From Phytohabitans aurantiacus (lineage in GTDB: Bacteria; Actinomycetota; Actinomycetes; Mycobacteriales; Micromonosporaceae), in contig NZ_BSDI01000029.1 of NCBI RefSeq assembly GCF_027923225.1, positions 65,494-129,493 of the forward strand: DNA of 64,000 nt, written 5' to 3'. The notes below the pieces were generated by a model. That model had not been told where the DNA came from. It was given only the letters and a program-made list of their open reading frames with translations, and searched no databases. Position numbers and translations under genes: made by a program. Below are positions 30,701 through 39,016 of this stretch, in pieces; the stretch's first letter is position 1, and each line of letters opens with the position of its first letter.

Positions 30701-31251
30701 GTGCTGGTTGGTGTGAGGGTTATAGCTTCACCAAGGCGTTGTGTTTGGATGGTGGGGCAACAGCGTTGGCGCAGACCAGCAGCTCGGTGCTTCGCACGGA
30801 TCAGTCGCACACGGTGGCGGCTTGGGTCAAGCCAACAGCGTTGAGCAACTTCCCGACCGTGCTGTCGCAGTGTGGGATCCTGCGCTGCGCCTTCTACCTG
30901 CAGCGACAGGACAATGCGCCGGCGAGTTGGGCACTAGTGCGGCCGTCGGCGGACCAGATCAGCCCGGCACCGACGTACTCCACCGTGAAGTGGACCGGTA
31001 CACCCACGTTGGATACCTGGGTACATCTTGCAGGCGTCTACGACGCGGACAAGGCGCAGCTTCGCCTCTACGTCAACGGGCAACCCGCAGGCACAGCGAG
31101 CGGTGTGCCGCCGGGGTGGGCCGCGCCGGGGCCACTGCGGATCGGCCGTGCCGACACCGGCGATGCCGTAGCCGGTGCGATTGACCGGGTCCAAATCTGG
31201 CAAGGCGCGCTAACACCCGAGCAAATCGTCAATGTGGTGGCACAGGCCTAG
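27772..31251 (+). CDS. Secreted double-LamG protein, partner of RHS protein 2
   Basis: A protein of 1,159 residues, colinear with the locus 1 LamG protein. It has a signal peptide (MWRQVAGATVVAVLMAALGG to AAP), a beta-rich N-terminal half, VIDPWTTINKLWWG, an Ig-like middle and two LamG domains near 725-925 (VSFDGVNDYAATT, WQHVAGVYD) and 940-1159 (ALCLDGGATALAQ, WVHLAGVYD). Identity to the paralogue is high along the whole length by eye, with the membrane-proximal ends most variable. The in-frame codons upstream of ATG 27772 (from 27742) are not conserved in locus 1, so the ARMWRQ methionine is preferred. The RHS 2 gene starts 80 bp downstream. A surface or scaffold role for the RHS toxin is inferred. 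Confidence 0.85.
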   Translation: MWRQVAGATVVAVLMAALGGAPPAGAAPVFDALPDPVEVRETPETEALAAAVASGRAVEVAGSRAEAARTIATPQGTLVHESYSVPRWTNRVGGVWRQIDTKLRTAEGGVVAPVATLADVRFSAGGSAPLATWLVGGGQVSLSWPQVLPVPRLEGDTAVYEQVLPGIDLRARALVDGLSWVLVVHNREAAQNQALDSLRFRLSASGVSVRGRADGGFEVVDSAGAVAVSAGEALMWDSSGLPAVGASGRSAAAGTADDDDSVLRSVPDMARKAELPTTVEGSDLVIAPDAALLRGADTAYPVVIDPWTTINKLWWGYAGSENATRDDGAVRVGNSPDGSGIFRSFFAFNLSGLAGKSIRSAKFLTTLTHSWSCAATEVNLWRSADLGSSGKQSWDGPNLQLWLQERKGHAHKPSGGEGCDDDPQLDMPMEFAPAALKTDIQAAAGQGNYTLALSARQSDGSSESTTSWWKKFSAGATKLSVEYNSDPNTPSAAQLTTHADHSAPAQACVSGAGRPLVRSVKPWLKATLTDPDAGNGGLLSGAFALQKWNGSAWVAMSGWPKTDSGVPHGSKAELYISSGVSGGDRLRWQVRTSDTLGGDSDWSAWCEFDVDGTPPGAVPGVSTADGLYPEAQPDDPNSPEHGGVGLSGRFTLAANGEPDVYDYVYKLNDGPEMTVTAGTLGGSATVWVTPMHRKENVLTVRSRDQAGNSSAPYDYVFLVADPAGPAAAWEMNESSGTTLASAVVGGPEATISGGTRAGGRILGSHESAGVDRAVSFDGVNDYAATTASVLDTSTSFSVSAWARPTSSGTWGAVVSQSGTTSNGPFKLQRDANGYWFFYLFSKDGTPAVVGAQSLSPAPPGVWQHVAGVYDPGARQIRLYVNGVLQDTETVASSWASTGVMQVGRVHWQGVQTNHFTGDIDDVRVWQRVLDPDIDLVPLREPVLVGHWEMDDYDDEEPREESDLSGYQRPVTLSAAPGAGWCEGYSFTKALCLDGGATALAQTSSSVLRTDQSHTVAAWVKPTALSNFPTVLSQCGILRCAFYLQRQDNAPASWALVRPSADQISPAPTYSTVKWTGTPTLDTWVHLAGVYDADKAQLRLYVNGQPAGTASGVPPGWAAPGPLRIGRADTGDAVAGAIDRVQIWQGALTPEQIVNVVAQA

Positions 31252-31267
31252 ACGACAACGGTCGTCT
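31250..31267 (+). terminator. Intercistronic hairpin between LamG 2 and RHS 2
   Basis: AGACGAC and GTCGTCT form a 7-bp stem with an AACG tetraloop right after the LamG stop codon, followed by a T-rich TTGTATCTTT. It may be a leaky terminator that lowers toxin-gene transcription, or an mRNA-stabilising structure. Confidence 0.5.
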
Positions 31268-31331
31268 TGTATCTTTCCGGTGGCCGTGAATCGGTCGCCG
31301 TCCATTCCCTTCTGCGAAAAGGGAGGCACGC

Positions 31332-34300
31332 GTGGCCAGTAGTAGGCGCAGTGAGGTAGTCGGCCGGTCGGTGAGTGGATGGCGTTGGCGGCGGGTCGCG
31401 GCCAGGGTTCGGGCACGGGGTTCCCGGGCGATGGCATTTGTCGTCGTGGCCGTGCTGGTTGGTGGGCTGGTGCCGCAGGTGGCCGCTACTGCGCAAGCGG
31501 CGCCTCCGCTGGCTCTGGAGTCGCAGCGGTACAAGTCGGTCGGTGGTACGAGGGCGACGGGTACCAGGTCCGGCCCTGATCCGGCCGAAGCGGCCGCGTC
31601 TAAGGTGCGGCCTGCGCCGGCGTGGCCGACGCCGGGCATGGCTGATGTGACCGTGCCCGCTTCTGTCGTCGGCGGGTCAACCAGTGACACAGTAAGGGCT
31701 GGATCGCTGCCGGTTCGCGTTGGCCCCGCTGTGGGTGCCGGCCAGGCTCGCGTTGCTGGCGCTGCGCCGAAGGCGGCACGGGTGCAGGTGCTGTCGCAGG
31801 CACAGGCTCGAGCCGCCGGAGTCGCTGGGCTGTTGCTGCGGGTGGGCCGTACCGATGAGGCGGCTGCGGCCGGGCCGCTGAATGTGCAGGTGGACTACTC
31901 CTCCTTTCGGTATGCGTACGGGGCTGATTGGGCTTCCCGGCTGCGGCTTTTGCGGCTGCCCGAGTGTGGCCTGACAGGCAAGGGCGGTCCGGGCTGCGTC
32001 CCCGTCGAGCTCGTTTCCCGCAATGACACGCGGTCGGCGACGGTGTCCGCTGATGTGCTGGCCGTGCCGGTGACCGCGTCGAGTTCGGGCACTTTGGTGG
32101 CGTTGGCGGCGGGGCCGTCCGGTGGAGCTGGGGATTATGCGGCGTCCAGTTTGGCTCCGTCTTCGACGTGGGGCCATGGTGGGGGTACGGGTGGGTTCTC
32201 GTGGTCGTATCCGATGCGTGTTCCGCCGGGTGTGGGTGGTCCCGCGCCGAGTGTGGGGCTGTCGTATGCGTCGCAGAGTGTGGATGGCCGGCATGCGGCG
32301 ACGAATAACCAGCCGGGTCAGATCGGGGAGGGTTTCGCGTACGAGCCGGGGTTCATCGAGCGTCGTTACAAGGCGTGCGCCGAGGACATGGGCGGCAACG
32401 CCAACAACACCACGAAGACCGGCGACCTGTGCTGGGCGACCGACAACGCAATCCTGTCACTCGGTGGATCGTCGATCGAGTTGCTTCAGGACGGGAGCGG
32501 TCGGTGGCATCCGCGCCGCGAAGACGGGTCGAAGATCGAACGGCTGAACCACACTTTCGACAACGGCGACAACGACGGCGAGTACTGGAAGGTCACCACC
32601 GCGGACGGCACCCAGTACTGGTTCGGCCGTCACCGGCTGCCGGGCTGGTCGGCTGGTCGGCCGACCACCGACTCGGTGCTGAGCGTTCCGGTGTTCGGCA
32701 ACAACCCCAACGAGCCGTGCCACGCTTCGACGTTCGCGGCGTCCCGCTGTGGCGGCAAGAACCAGGCCAGGCGGTGGAACCTGGACTATGTCCAGGATGT
32801 GCACGGCAACACCATGTCGCTGTGGTGGGCCCGGGAGACCAACCACTACGCCCTGAACATCGACACCACCACACCGGTGGGCTACCACCGTGGCAGTCAC
32901 CTGACCCGCATCGATTACGGCAGCGACAACCGGGACGACAACGAGTACGCTGCCGCGTCGCCCTATGTGGAGAACACGCCCGGCCGGGTCGAATTCTCAT
33001 ACGGCAACCGATGCCTGTCCACATCCAACTGTGCGACCAAGAACGAGACCACTTGGCCGGACACACCTTGGGATCAGGAGTGTACGGCCAGCACGAACCC
33101 GTGCCTGAACGCGGCACCGACGTTCTGGTCCGCCAACCGCCTGTCCGTGGTGACGACGAAGGTGTGGAAAGCGGCCACGTCCTCCTATCAGAACGTCGAC
33201 TCGTGGACGCTGCGGCATTCCTTCCCGGACCCGGGCGACGGCACCCGCGCGGGGCTGTGGCTGGAGGGAATCACGCACCGCGGCCTCAACGGCAGCACAG
33301 TCACGTTGCCGGAGGTCACATTCGGCGGAATCCAGATGAGCAACCGAGTCGATGCCGCCGGCTCGGACTGGGCCCTCGCTATGAACTGGTGGCGTGTCAA
33401 CAAGATCGTCACCGAGATGGCCGGTGAGATCCATGTCAGCTACAGCGGCCGTGAGTGCGTTGCCGGGTCGAACCTGCCGGCGGCGGTGGACAACAACCGG
33501 ATGCGCTGTTTCCCGGTCCGGTGGACACCACCGGCCTACACCGATCCGTTGACCGACTACTTCCACAAGTATGTGGTCACCCAGGTACAGCAGATCGACC
33601 ACACCGGCGGCGCCCATAGGCTGCTGACCCGCTACGAGTACAAGAATCCGAGCAACCTGCCGCTGTGGCACTACGACGACGATGACGGCCTCGTCCCAGA
33701 GGATCGCAAGAGCTGGGGGCAGTGGCGCGGCTACCCGTCCGTCGTCACCAAGGTCGGCGAGGGTGCCGAGGAGACCAAGACCGAAACCCTGTACTTCCGC
33801 GGCATGCACGGCGACAAACTCGACGGCGGCGGCACCCGCACGGTCACCGTCCAAGGGCTCGAAGGCGCCGCCGTCACCGACCACGAACACTTCGCCGGCA
33901 TGCCACGCGAGCAGATCACCTGGCTGGGCAGCTCGGTGCTGTCCGCTGCGGTCAGCGACCCATGGCGGTCAGACCCGCCAACGGCTACCCGGTCCGGAAC
34001 CCCGGCTGTCGAGGCCCGGTACGCCCGGACGCAGACCGTACAGACCCGCACCGCTTTGGACGGTGGGGCGTGGCGGCGTGCCACGACCAAGACCACGTAC
34101 GACAGCTACGGCATGGCCACAAAGGTCGACGACCTCGGCGACGACGCTACAGCCGTCGACGACCGCTGCACCGCCACCGAGTACGTCCGAAACACCGCCG
34201 GCAGCAACTGGCTGCTCACCCCCGTCAAACGCGTCCATGGCTGGGCCGACGACTGCAACACCGCCCCCACCGCGGGCGCCCAGGTCACCGGCGACACCCT

Positions 34301-37300
34301 GTTCACTCTCGACAACCTCGCCTACGGGGCGACGCCCAGCAAAGGCAGCATCACTACCATCCAGACCGTCAAAGACTGGAACGGCGGCAACCGGCTCTAC
34401 CAGACGGTAGGCACCAGCAAATACGACGTATACGGCCGCGTCACCGAGACGACCGACATCGCCGGGGAGAAAACCACCACCACCTACACCCCCGCGACCG
34501 GGGGGCCGGTGACCCAAGCCGTCACCACCAACCCGCTGGCGTGGACCCAAACCGTCGAACTCGACCCGGCCTGGGGCGTCCCGGTCAAGACCACCGACCC
34601 CAACCTGCGGGTCACCGAGATCGCCTACGACGCCATCGGCCGCACCACAGGTGTCTGGCTACCCGGCCGCGCCAAGGCCACGTTCCCGAACGACCCCTCC
34701 ACCGGCTACGCCTACACCCCCTACGTCCAGGTTGGTTCCACCACCACACCGTGGGCCATCACCACCCGCACGCTCAACGCACTGGGTGGCTACCACACCA
34801 GCTACGAACTCATCGACGCCCTCGGCCGGCCCCGCCAGACACAGCAGCCGGCTTACGGCGGCGGTCGGATCATCACCGACTCGTTCTACGACTCCGCCGG
34901 CCGGGTCTACAAGAGCAACGCCGCCTACTACAACTCCGGTACCGCCGAAACCGTCCTGTACCTCGGCTACGACGCCGACATGCCCAGCCAAAGCCGCACC
35001 CTGTTCGACGCGGCCGGTAGGCCCACCCACTCGATCCTGCTCGCATCCCCAGCCGGCATCCAGATCGAGAAGTGGCGGACCTCAACCACCTACCACGGCG
35101 ACCACACCACCATCACCCCACCGGCCGGTGGTATCGCCACCACCGTGTGGGCCGACGCCCGCGGCAACACCACCAAACTGTGGCAACATCACGGCCCCAC
35201 ACCCACCGGCGGCTACGACGAAACCCGCTACACCTACCACCCCGCCGGCCAGCTTGCCACGGTCATCGACCCGTCCGGCAACACCTGGTCCTACGAGTAC
35301 GACATCCAGGGCCGCCAGAAGGTGGTGAGCGACCCGGACGCCGGGACCGCCACCATGACCTACAACAACTACGGCGAGCTGGAGACCATCTCAGACTCCC
35401 GACCCAATGTTGTCGACCTGGCCTACACCTACGACCGTCTGGGTCGTCCAACCAGCGTGCGCGAAGGGTCCATCACCGGCCCGATCCGCGCCGAATGGGT
35501 ATACGACACCCCCGCCAAGGGCCTGCTGAAATCCGCGTCACGCTGGATCAGCGGTAACGAGTACAAGACCGAAACCGTCACCGTCGACGCCCAATACCGG
35601 CCCACCCAAACCCGCACCACCATCCCCGGCGTCGAAGGCAATCTCGCCGGCACCTACACCTTCCGCGCCACCTACCGCGCCGACGGCTCACCCAACACCA
35701 TCACCCTGCCCGCGGCGGGTGGGCTCAGCGCCGAAACCCTCACCTACGGCTACGACTCCGCTCACGCCGTGCCGGAGAGGCTGGCCACCAACTACGCCGG
35801 CGCCAGCCACTACGTCGTCGAGGCCGTCTACACCAACCTGTTCGAAGCGAACCTAACCACACGGGCCACCGCCTTGACCGGCGCCCCATCAGTGCAGACC
35901 GGCCAGTACTACGACGAGGGCACCGGTCGGATCAAACGACGCCCGATCATCAAGAACAACTACGTCTCCAACGCCAGCTACGAATACGACCCCGCCGGCA
36001 ACATCACCAAGATCGATGACAACGCCGTCACCCCTGAAACCCAATGCTTCACCTACGACCACCAACGCCGCCTCACGCAGGCATGGACACCGGCCACCGC
36101 CGACTGCAACGCCACACCAACCGCCACAGGTCTCGGCGGGCCGGCACCCTACTGGCACAGCTGGGACTTCGGCACAGCGACGGACCCGGACGGGCGTATC
36201 GGCAGCCAACTGTCCTACACCGAACACGCCACCCCAACCGGGGACGTCACCACCACATACACCTACGACGGCAACGGCGCCAACCAGCCCCACACCCTGA
36301 CCAGCTACAGCCGCCAAGACAACAACGGCACCACCACCGGCACCTACACCTACGACACCGCCGGCAACACCCTGACCCGGCCAGGACCCAACGGGCAGCA
36401 AACCCTCACCTGGGACCCCGAAGGCCACCTCACCACCCTGAACGACACCGCAGGCACCAACGCCTACGTCTACGACGCCGACGGCAACCGGCTCATCTCC
36501 AAAGACCCCACCGGCGCCACCCTCCACCTGCCCGGCATGGAACTACGCCTGGCCAACTCCGCCGGCCAGGTCACCGCCACCCGCTACTACACCTTCAACG
36601 GCGAAACCATCGCCCAACGCACCCCCACCGCACTCACCTGGCTCGCCGCCGACCACCAAGGCACCAACCAGGTCGCCATCACCGCCGACACCAACCAAAC
36701 CGTCACCTGGCGCCGCCAAACCCCCTACGGCAAACCACGCGGCACCGCCACCACCTGGCCCAACAAACTCGGCTTCGTCGGCGGCTACCAAGACCCCACC
36801 GGCCTCACCCACCTCGGCGCCCGCGAATACGACCCCACCACCGGCCGGTTCATCTCCGTCGACCCCATCCTCAACCCCGGCAACCCCCAACACCTCCACC
36901 CCTACACCTACGCCGGAAACAACCCCACCACCGGCAGCGACCCCTCCGGCCTCATCCAACCCGAATACAACGACCCCGAAATGAATCCCTGCGCATATGA
37001 GGCGTGGGGCTACGGGTGTAAGAACAGCCTTGAGAAAAAGCGGCCGAAGGAAGCGCCCGCAGTCAACAGCAAGAACGTCCATGAAGGACTCGACTACTGC
37101 GGGCTGATCCCCGTCGTCGGCGTCGTCTGCGACGCGGCCAACGGCATCTACTACCTCTCCGAAAAGGACTACACCGGCGCCGCCGTCTCCGCCGTCTCCT
37201 TCATCCCCGGCGTCGACCTGGCCTGCAAGTTCAAAAACTTCTGTCGGGGTCTTGCCGAAGCGGGCGTGAGCAGGGTCAAATCTCTTGTCGGTAAAAGCGT

Positions 37301-38288
37301 CAAATCCGACAACGCCGGGTCGGTAGCCGCCTCAACCGACGACATCGCCGAAATCGCCCGCGAAAAAGCCGAAAGACGCGCCACCGGCAACACCACCAAA
37401 CAGACTGCGCCAAAGCCCACCACACCACCGGCGCCCACCAAGAAGGGCGGCGGCGGCCCAGGACCCAACCCTGGCAAGTCAGCCTGCAAACACAGCTTCG
37501 ACCCAGACACGCCGGTCCTCATGGCCGACGGCACCAACAAACCCATCAAGGACGTAGCCGAAGGCGACAAAGTCCGCGCCCACAACCCCGAAACCAGAAC
37601 CACAACCAACGAACGAGTCACAGACCTCCACATCAACGCAGACACCGAACTCACCGACCTGACCATCCGCACCGAGACAGGGCAACTCACCACCCTCGAG
37701 ACCACCCAGCACCACCCCTTCTGGAGCGAAACCCGGCAAGCCTGGATCGACGCCGCCGAACTTCGTCCGCATGAGGTTCTACGCACAGCCCACGGTCAAG
37801 CCTCAGTCGACGCGGTCCACAACTACCGCGGCGCCCAGACCATGCGCGACCTGACTGTCAAGACCGTCCACACGTACTATGTGGTCGTCGGCGAGACTCC
37901 AGTACTCGTCCACAATTGCTCCCCTGAGCTTAAGGCGTATGCAGATTCGCTGGATCAGAGGTCGCTGACAATCGATGTCGTGTCGAGGCTGACCACGATG
38001 GACAACCCAACTGGTTATTTCTCACATAACATGAACCGTGGTATCGAGGACGTGGACTACGATGCATATACGGCAATTCAGAACGCAGGAGGTCACCATC
38101 TTGGATGTGCTGAAATCGGTTGCATCAGTGACGCCTTTGAGGCAGGTGACCCGATGACGAATGCGGTGATTGAGTCAGTTCATTTCGCGCCGGGGACGCC
38201 TTACCACCTGACCCCGGTAGCTCCTTGCCCTGCTGCGTGTGAATCATTGCTGCCACGCCTGGGGATTAGAACTAGCCTAGGGTCTTAG
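31332..38288 (+). CDS. RHS/YD-repeat polymorphic toxin 2 with HINT domain and deaminase-like tip
   Basis: A protein of 2,318 residues. GTG 31332 follows AAAAGGGAGG by 5 nt. It has a basic, hydrophobic export signal (about 15-55), a shell region (VGLSYASQSVDGRHAA), YD repeats, and the RHS core end HLGAREYDPTTGRFISVDP. A HINT domain runs from about 2051 (ACKHSFDPDTPVLMADG) to VLVHNC near 2195. The tip (about 2196-2318) carries GHHLGCAEIG and APCPAACESLLPRLGI, matching the C/H-A-E and P-C...C zinc motifs of the nucleic-acid deaminase superfamily (YwqJ-like). The cysteine pair is spaced Cx3C instead of the usual Cx2C. The tip is richer in A and T than the rest, as expected for a swapped cassette. 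A likely immunity gene follows 28 bp downstream. Confidence 0.88.
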   Translation: MASSRRSEVVGRSVSGWRWRRVAARVRARGSRAMAFVVVAVLVGGLVPQVAATAQAAPPLALESQRYKSVGGTRATGTRSGPDPAEAAASKVRPAPAWPTPGMADVTVPASVVGGSTSDTVRAGSLPVRVGPAVGAGQARVAGAAPKAARVQVLSQAQARAAGVAGLLLRVGRTDEAAAAGPLNVQVDYSSFRYAYGADWASRLRLLRLPECGLTGKGGPGCVPVELVSRNDTRSATVSADVLAVPVTASSSGTLVALAAGPSGGAGDYAASSLAPSSTWGHGGGTGGFSWSYPMRVPPGVGGPAPSVGLSYASQSVDGRHAATNNQPGQIGEGFAYEPGFIERRYKACAEDMGGNANNTTKTGDLCWATDNAILSLGGSSIELLQDGSGRWHPRREDGSKIERLNHTFDNGDNDGEYWKVTTADGTQYWFGRHRLPGWSAGRPTTDSVLSVPVFGNNPNEPCHASTFAASRCGGKNQARRWNLDYVQDVHGNTMSLWWARETNHYALNIDTTTPVGYHRGSHLTRIDYGSDNRDDNEYAAASPYVENTPGRVEFSYGNRCLSTSNCATKNETTWPDTPWDQECTASTNPCLNAAPTFWSANRLSVVTTKVWKAATSSYQNVDSWTLRHSFPDPGDGTRAGLWLEGITHRGLNGSTVTLPEVTFGGIQMSNRVDAAGSDWALAMNWWRVNKIVTEMAGEIHVSYSGRECVAGSNLPAAVDNNRMRCFPVRWTPPAYTDPLTDYFHKYVVTQVQQIDHTGGAHRLLTRYEYKNPSNLPLWHYDDDDGLVPEDRKSWGQWRGYPSVVTKVGEGAEETKTETLYFRGMHGDKLDGGGTRTVTVQGLEGAAVTDHEHFAGMPREQITWLGSSVLSAAVSDPWRSDPPTATRSGTPAVEARYARTQTVQTRTALDGGAWRRATTKTTYDSYGMATKVDDLGDDATAVDDRCTATEYVRNTAGSNWLLTPVKRVHGWADDCNTAPTAGAQVTGDTLFTLDNLAYGATPSKGSITTIQTVKDWNGGNRLYQTVGTSKYDVYGRVTETTDIAGEKTTTTYTPATGGPVTQAVTTNPLAWTQTVELDPAWGVPVKTTDPNLRVTEIAYDAIGRTTGVWLPGRAKATFPNDPSTGYAYTPYVQVGSTTTPWAITTRTLNALGGYHTSYELIDALGRPRQTQQPAYGGGRIITDSFYDSAGRVYKSNAAYYNSGTAETVLYLGYDADMPSQSRTLFDAAGRPTHSILLASPAGIQIEKWRTSTTYHGDHTTITPPAGGIATTVWADARGNTTKLWQHHGPTPTGGYDETRYTYHPAGQLATVIDPSGNTWSYEYDIQGRQKVVSDPDAGTATMTYNNYGELETISDSRPNVVDLAYTYDRLGRPTSVREGSITGPIRAEWVYDTPAKGLLKSASRWISGNEYKTETVTVDAQYRPTQTRTTIPGVEGNLAGTYTFRATYRADGSPNTITLPAAGGLSAETLTYGYDSAHAVPERLATNYAGASHYVVEAVYTNLFEANLTTRATALTGAPSVQTGQYYDEGTGRIKRRPIIKNNYVSNASYEYDPAGNITKIDDNAVTPETQCFTYDHQRRLTQAWTPATADCNATPTATGLGGPAPYWHSWDFGTATDPDGRIGSQLSYTEHATPTGDVTTTYTYDGNGANQPHTLTSYSRQDNNGTTTGTYTYDTAGNTLTRPGPNGQQTLTWDPEGHLTTLNDTAGTNAYVYDADGNRLISKDPTGATLHLPGMELRLANSAGQVTATRYYTFNGETIAQRTPTALTWLAADHQGTNQVAITADTNQTVTWRRQTPYGKPRGTATTWPNKLGFVGGYQDPTGLTHLGAREYDPTTGRFISVDPILNPGNPQHLHPYTYAGNNPTTGSDPSGLIQPEYNDPEMNPCAYEAWGYGCKNSLEKKRPKEAPAVNSKNVHEGLDYCGLIPVVGVVCDAANGIYYLSEKDYTGAAVSAVSFIPGVDLACKFKNFCRGLAEAGVSRVKSLVGKSVKSDNAGSVAASTDDIAEIAREKAERRATGNTTKQTAPKPTTPPAPTKKGGGGPGPNPGKSACKHSFDPDTPVLMADGTNKPIKDVAEGDKVRAHNPETRTTTNERVTDLHINADTELTDLTIRTETGQLTTLETTQHHPFWSETRQAWIDAAELRPHEVLRTAHGQASVDAVHNYRGAQTMRDLTVKTVHTYYVVVGETPVLVHNCSPELKAYADSLDQRSLTIDVVSRLTTMDNPTGYFSHNMNRGIEDVDYDAYTAIQNAGGHHLGCAEIGCISDAFEAGDPMTNAVIESVHFAPGTPYHLTPVAPCPAACESLLPRLGIRTSLGS

Positions 38289-38316
38289 TATTAAATGTGG
38301 AGCGGAGGTTCGATGC

Positions 38317-38808
38317 GTGATGACCGAGTCAACAGATGAGCCTGTATGGGTTGAATGTGGCGTTACCGAGGCGGATCTTGCCCGCTTGCGGGCGACCTAC
38401 CCGGGCGCCGGGAGGCTAGTTGAACGAATTTGCCACAACGACCGCTCGATGGCAACCGATGCGCTGTTCCACCTAAAAAATGAGATATGTCATCAGGGAA
38501 TGGCGATAAGTGCCGCCACTCCAATTGTGCTGCCATTCCTTATTGCACTTCTCTCGTGCCGTGCTTTGTCGGTAAGGGTTGAGCTATTTCAACTTGTCCG
38601 ACAAGTAGCGCAGGCATCTACGGCGTGGCGCCGAGCGGCCGATGACGCGGGAAGCATATATGCGGATAACTATCAAGAAAAGGTGGACTGGGAAGTTGCC
38701 GTTGACCGGATATTCGGTGAATCACGGTCGAAGTTCGAAGCGCTACGCCGCGATTCTGACGCCGCGATTGGTCAATTCGCAGACGAGTTAGTCGCAAGAA
38801 TCCGATAG
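38317..38808 (+). CDS. Probable immunity protein for RHS toxin 2
   Basis: A protein of 163 residues starting 28 bp after the toxin gene. GGAGG lies 8 nt before GTG 38317 (ATG 38320 is the alternative). It is predicted all-helical: ATDALFHLKNEICHQG, PIVLPFLIALLSCRALSVRVELFQLV and later helices suggest paired HEAT-like repeats. No signal peptide is seen; it should be cytosolic, where an immunity protein must meet its toxin. Its base composition is clearly more AT-rich than the RHS body and close to that of the toxin tip, so tip and immunity gene probably moved together. I do not recognise a named immunity family; the assignment rests on position. Confidence 0.65.
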   Translation: MMTESTDEPVWVECGVTEADLARLRATYPGAGRLVERICHNDRSMATDALFHLKNEICHQGMAISAATPIVLPFLIALLSCRALSVRVELFQLVRQVAQASTAWRRAADDAGSIYADNYQEKVDWEVAVDRIFGESRSKFEALRRDSDAAIGQFADELVARIR

Positions 38809-38814
38809 GGTGTG

Positions 38815-39016
38815 GCGCCCGCCGCCTCGGCCGCGGGTCAAGGCGTGGGTCCTTGTGCCGGCCGCCGACCTCGGCCCGCTGCCGGCCCGGGTGTGGTTGC
38901 AGGTTCAACGGTCCGAACTCGTCCATGCTGAACACCACGGTCGGCTCACCCTCCTCCGGGATGATCTCACCGTCGGTGATTGCGTACAGATGCTCGATGC
39001 GGGCCTTCTTCACCTG
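38815..39016 (-). pseudogene. Remnant of an IS630-type transposase
   Basis: Reading on the minus strand from 39013, KKARIEHLYAITDGEIIPEE, EPTVVFSMDEFGPLNLQPHPG and a broken arginine-rich tail match the middle of IS630-family transposases, including the catalytic-type DEFGPLNLQP segment. Both ends are missing: the N-terminal side is cut by the IS5-type element at 39017, and the other side decays before the immunity gene. About 65 codons survive. Confidence 0.72.

Noticed and set aside
32100..37000. Repeated short motifs in RHS genes considered as direct repeats
   Set aside because: They encode YD repeats of the RHS shell and need no separate explanation.
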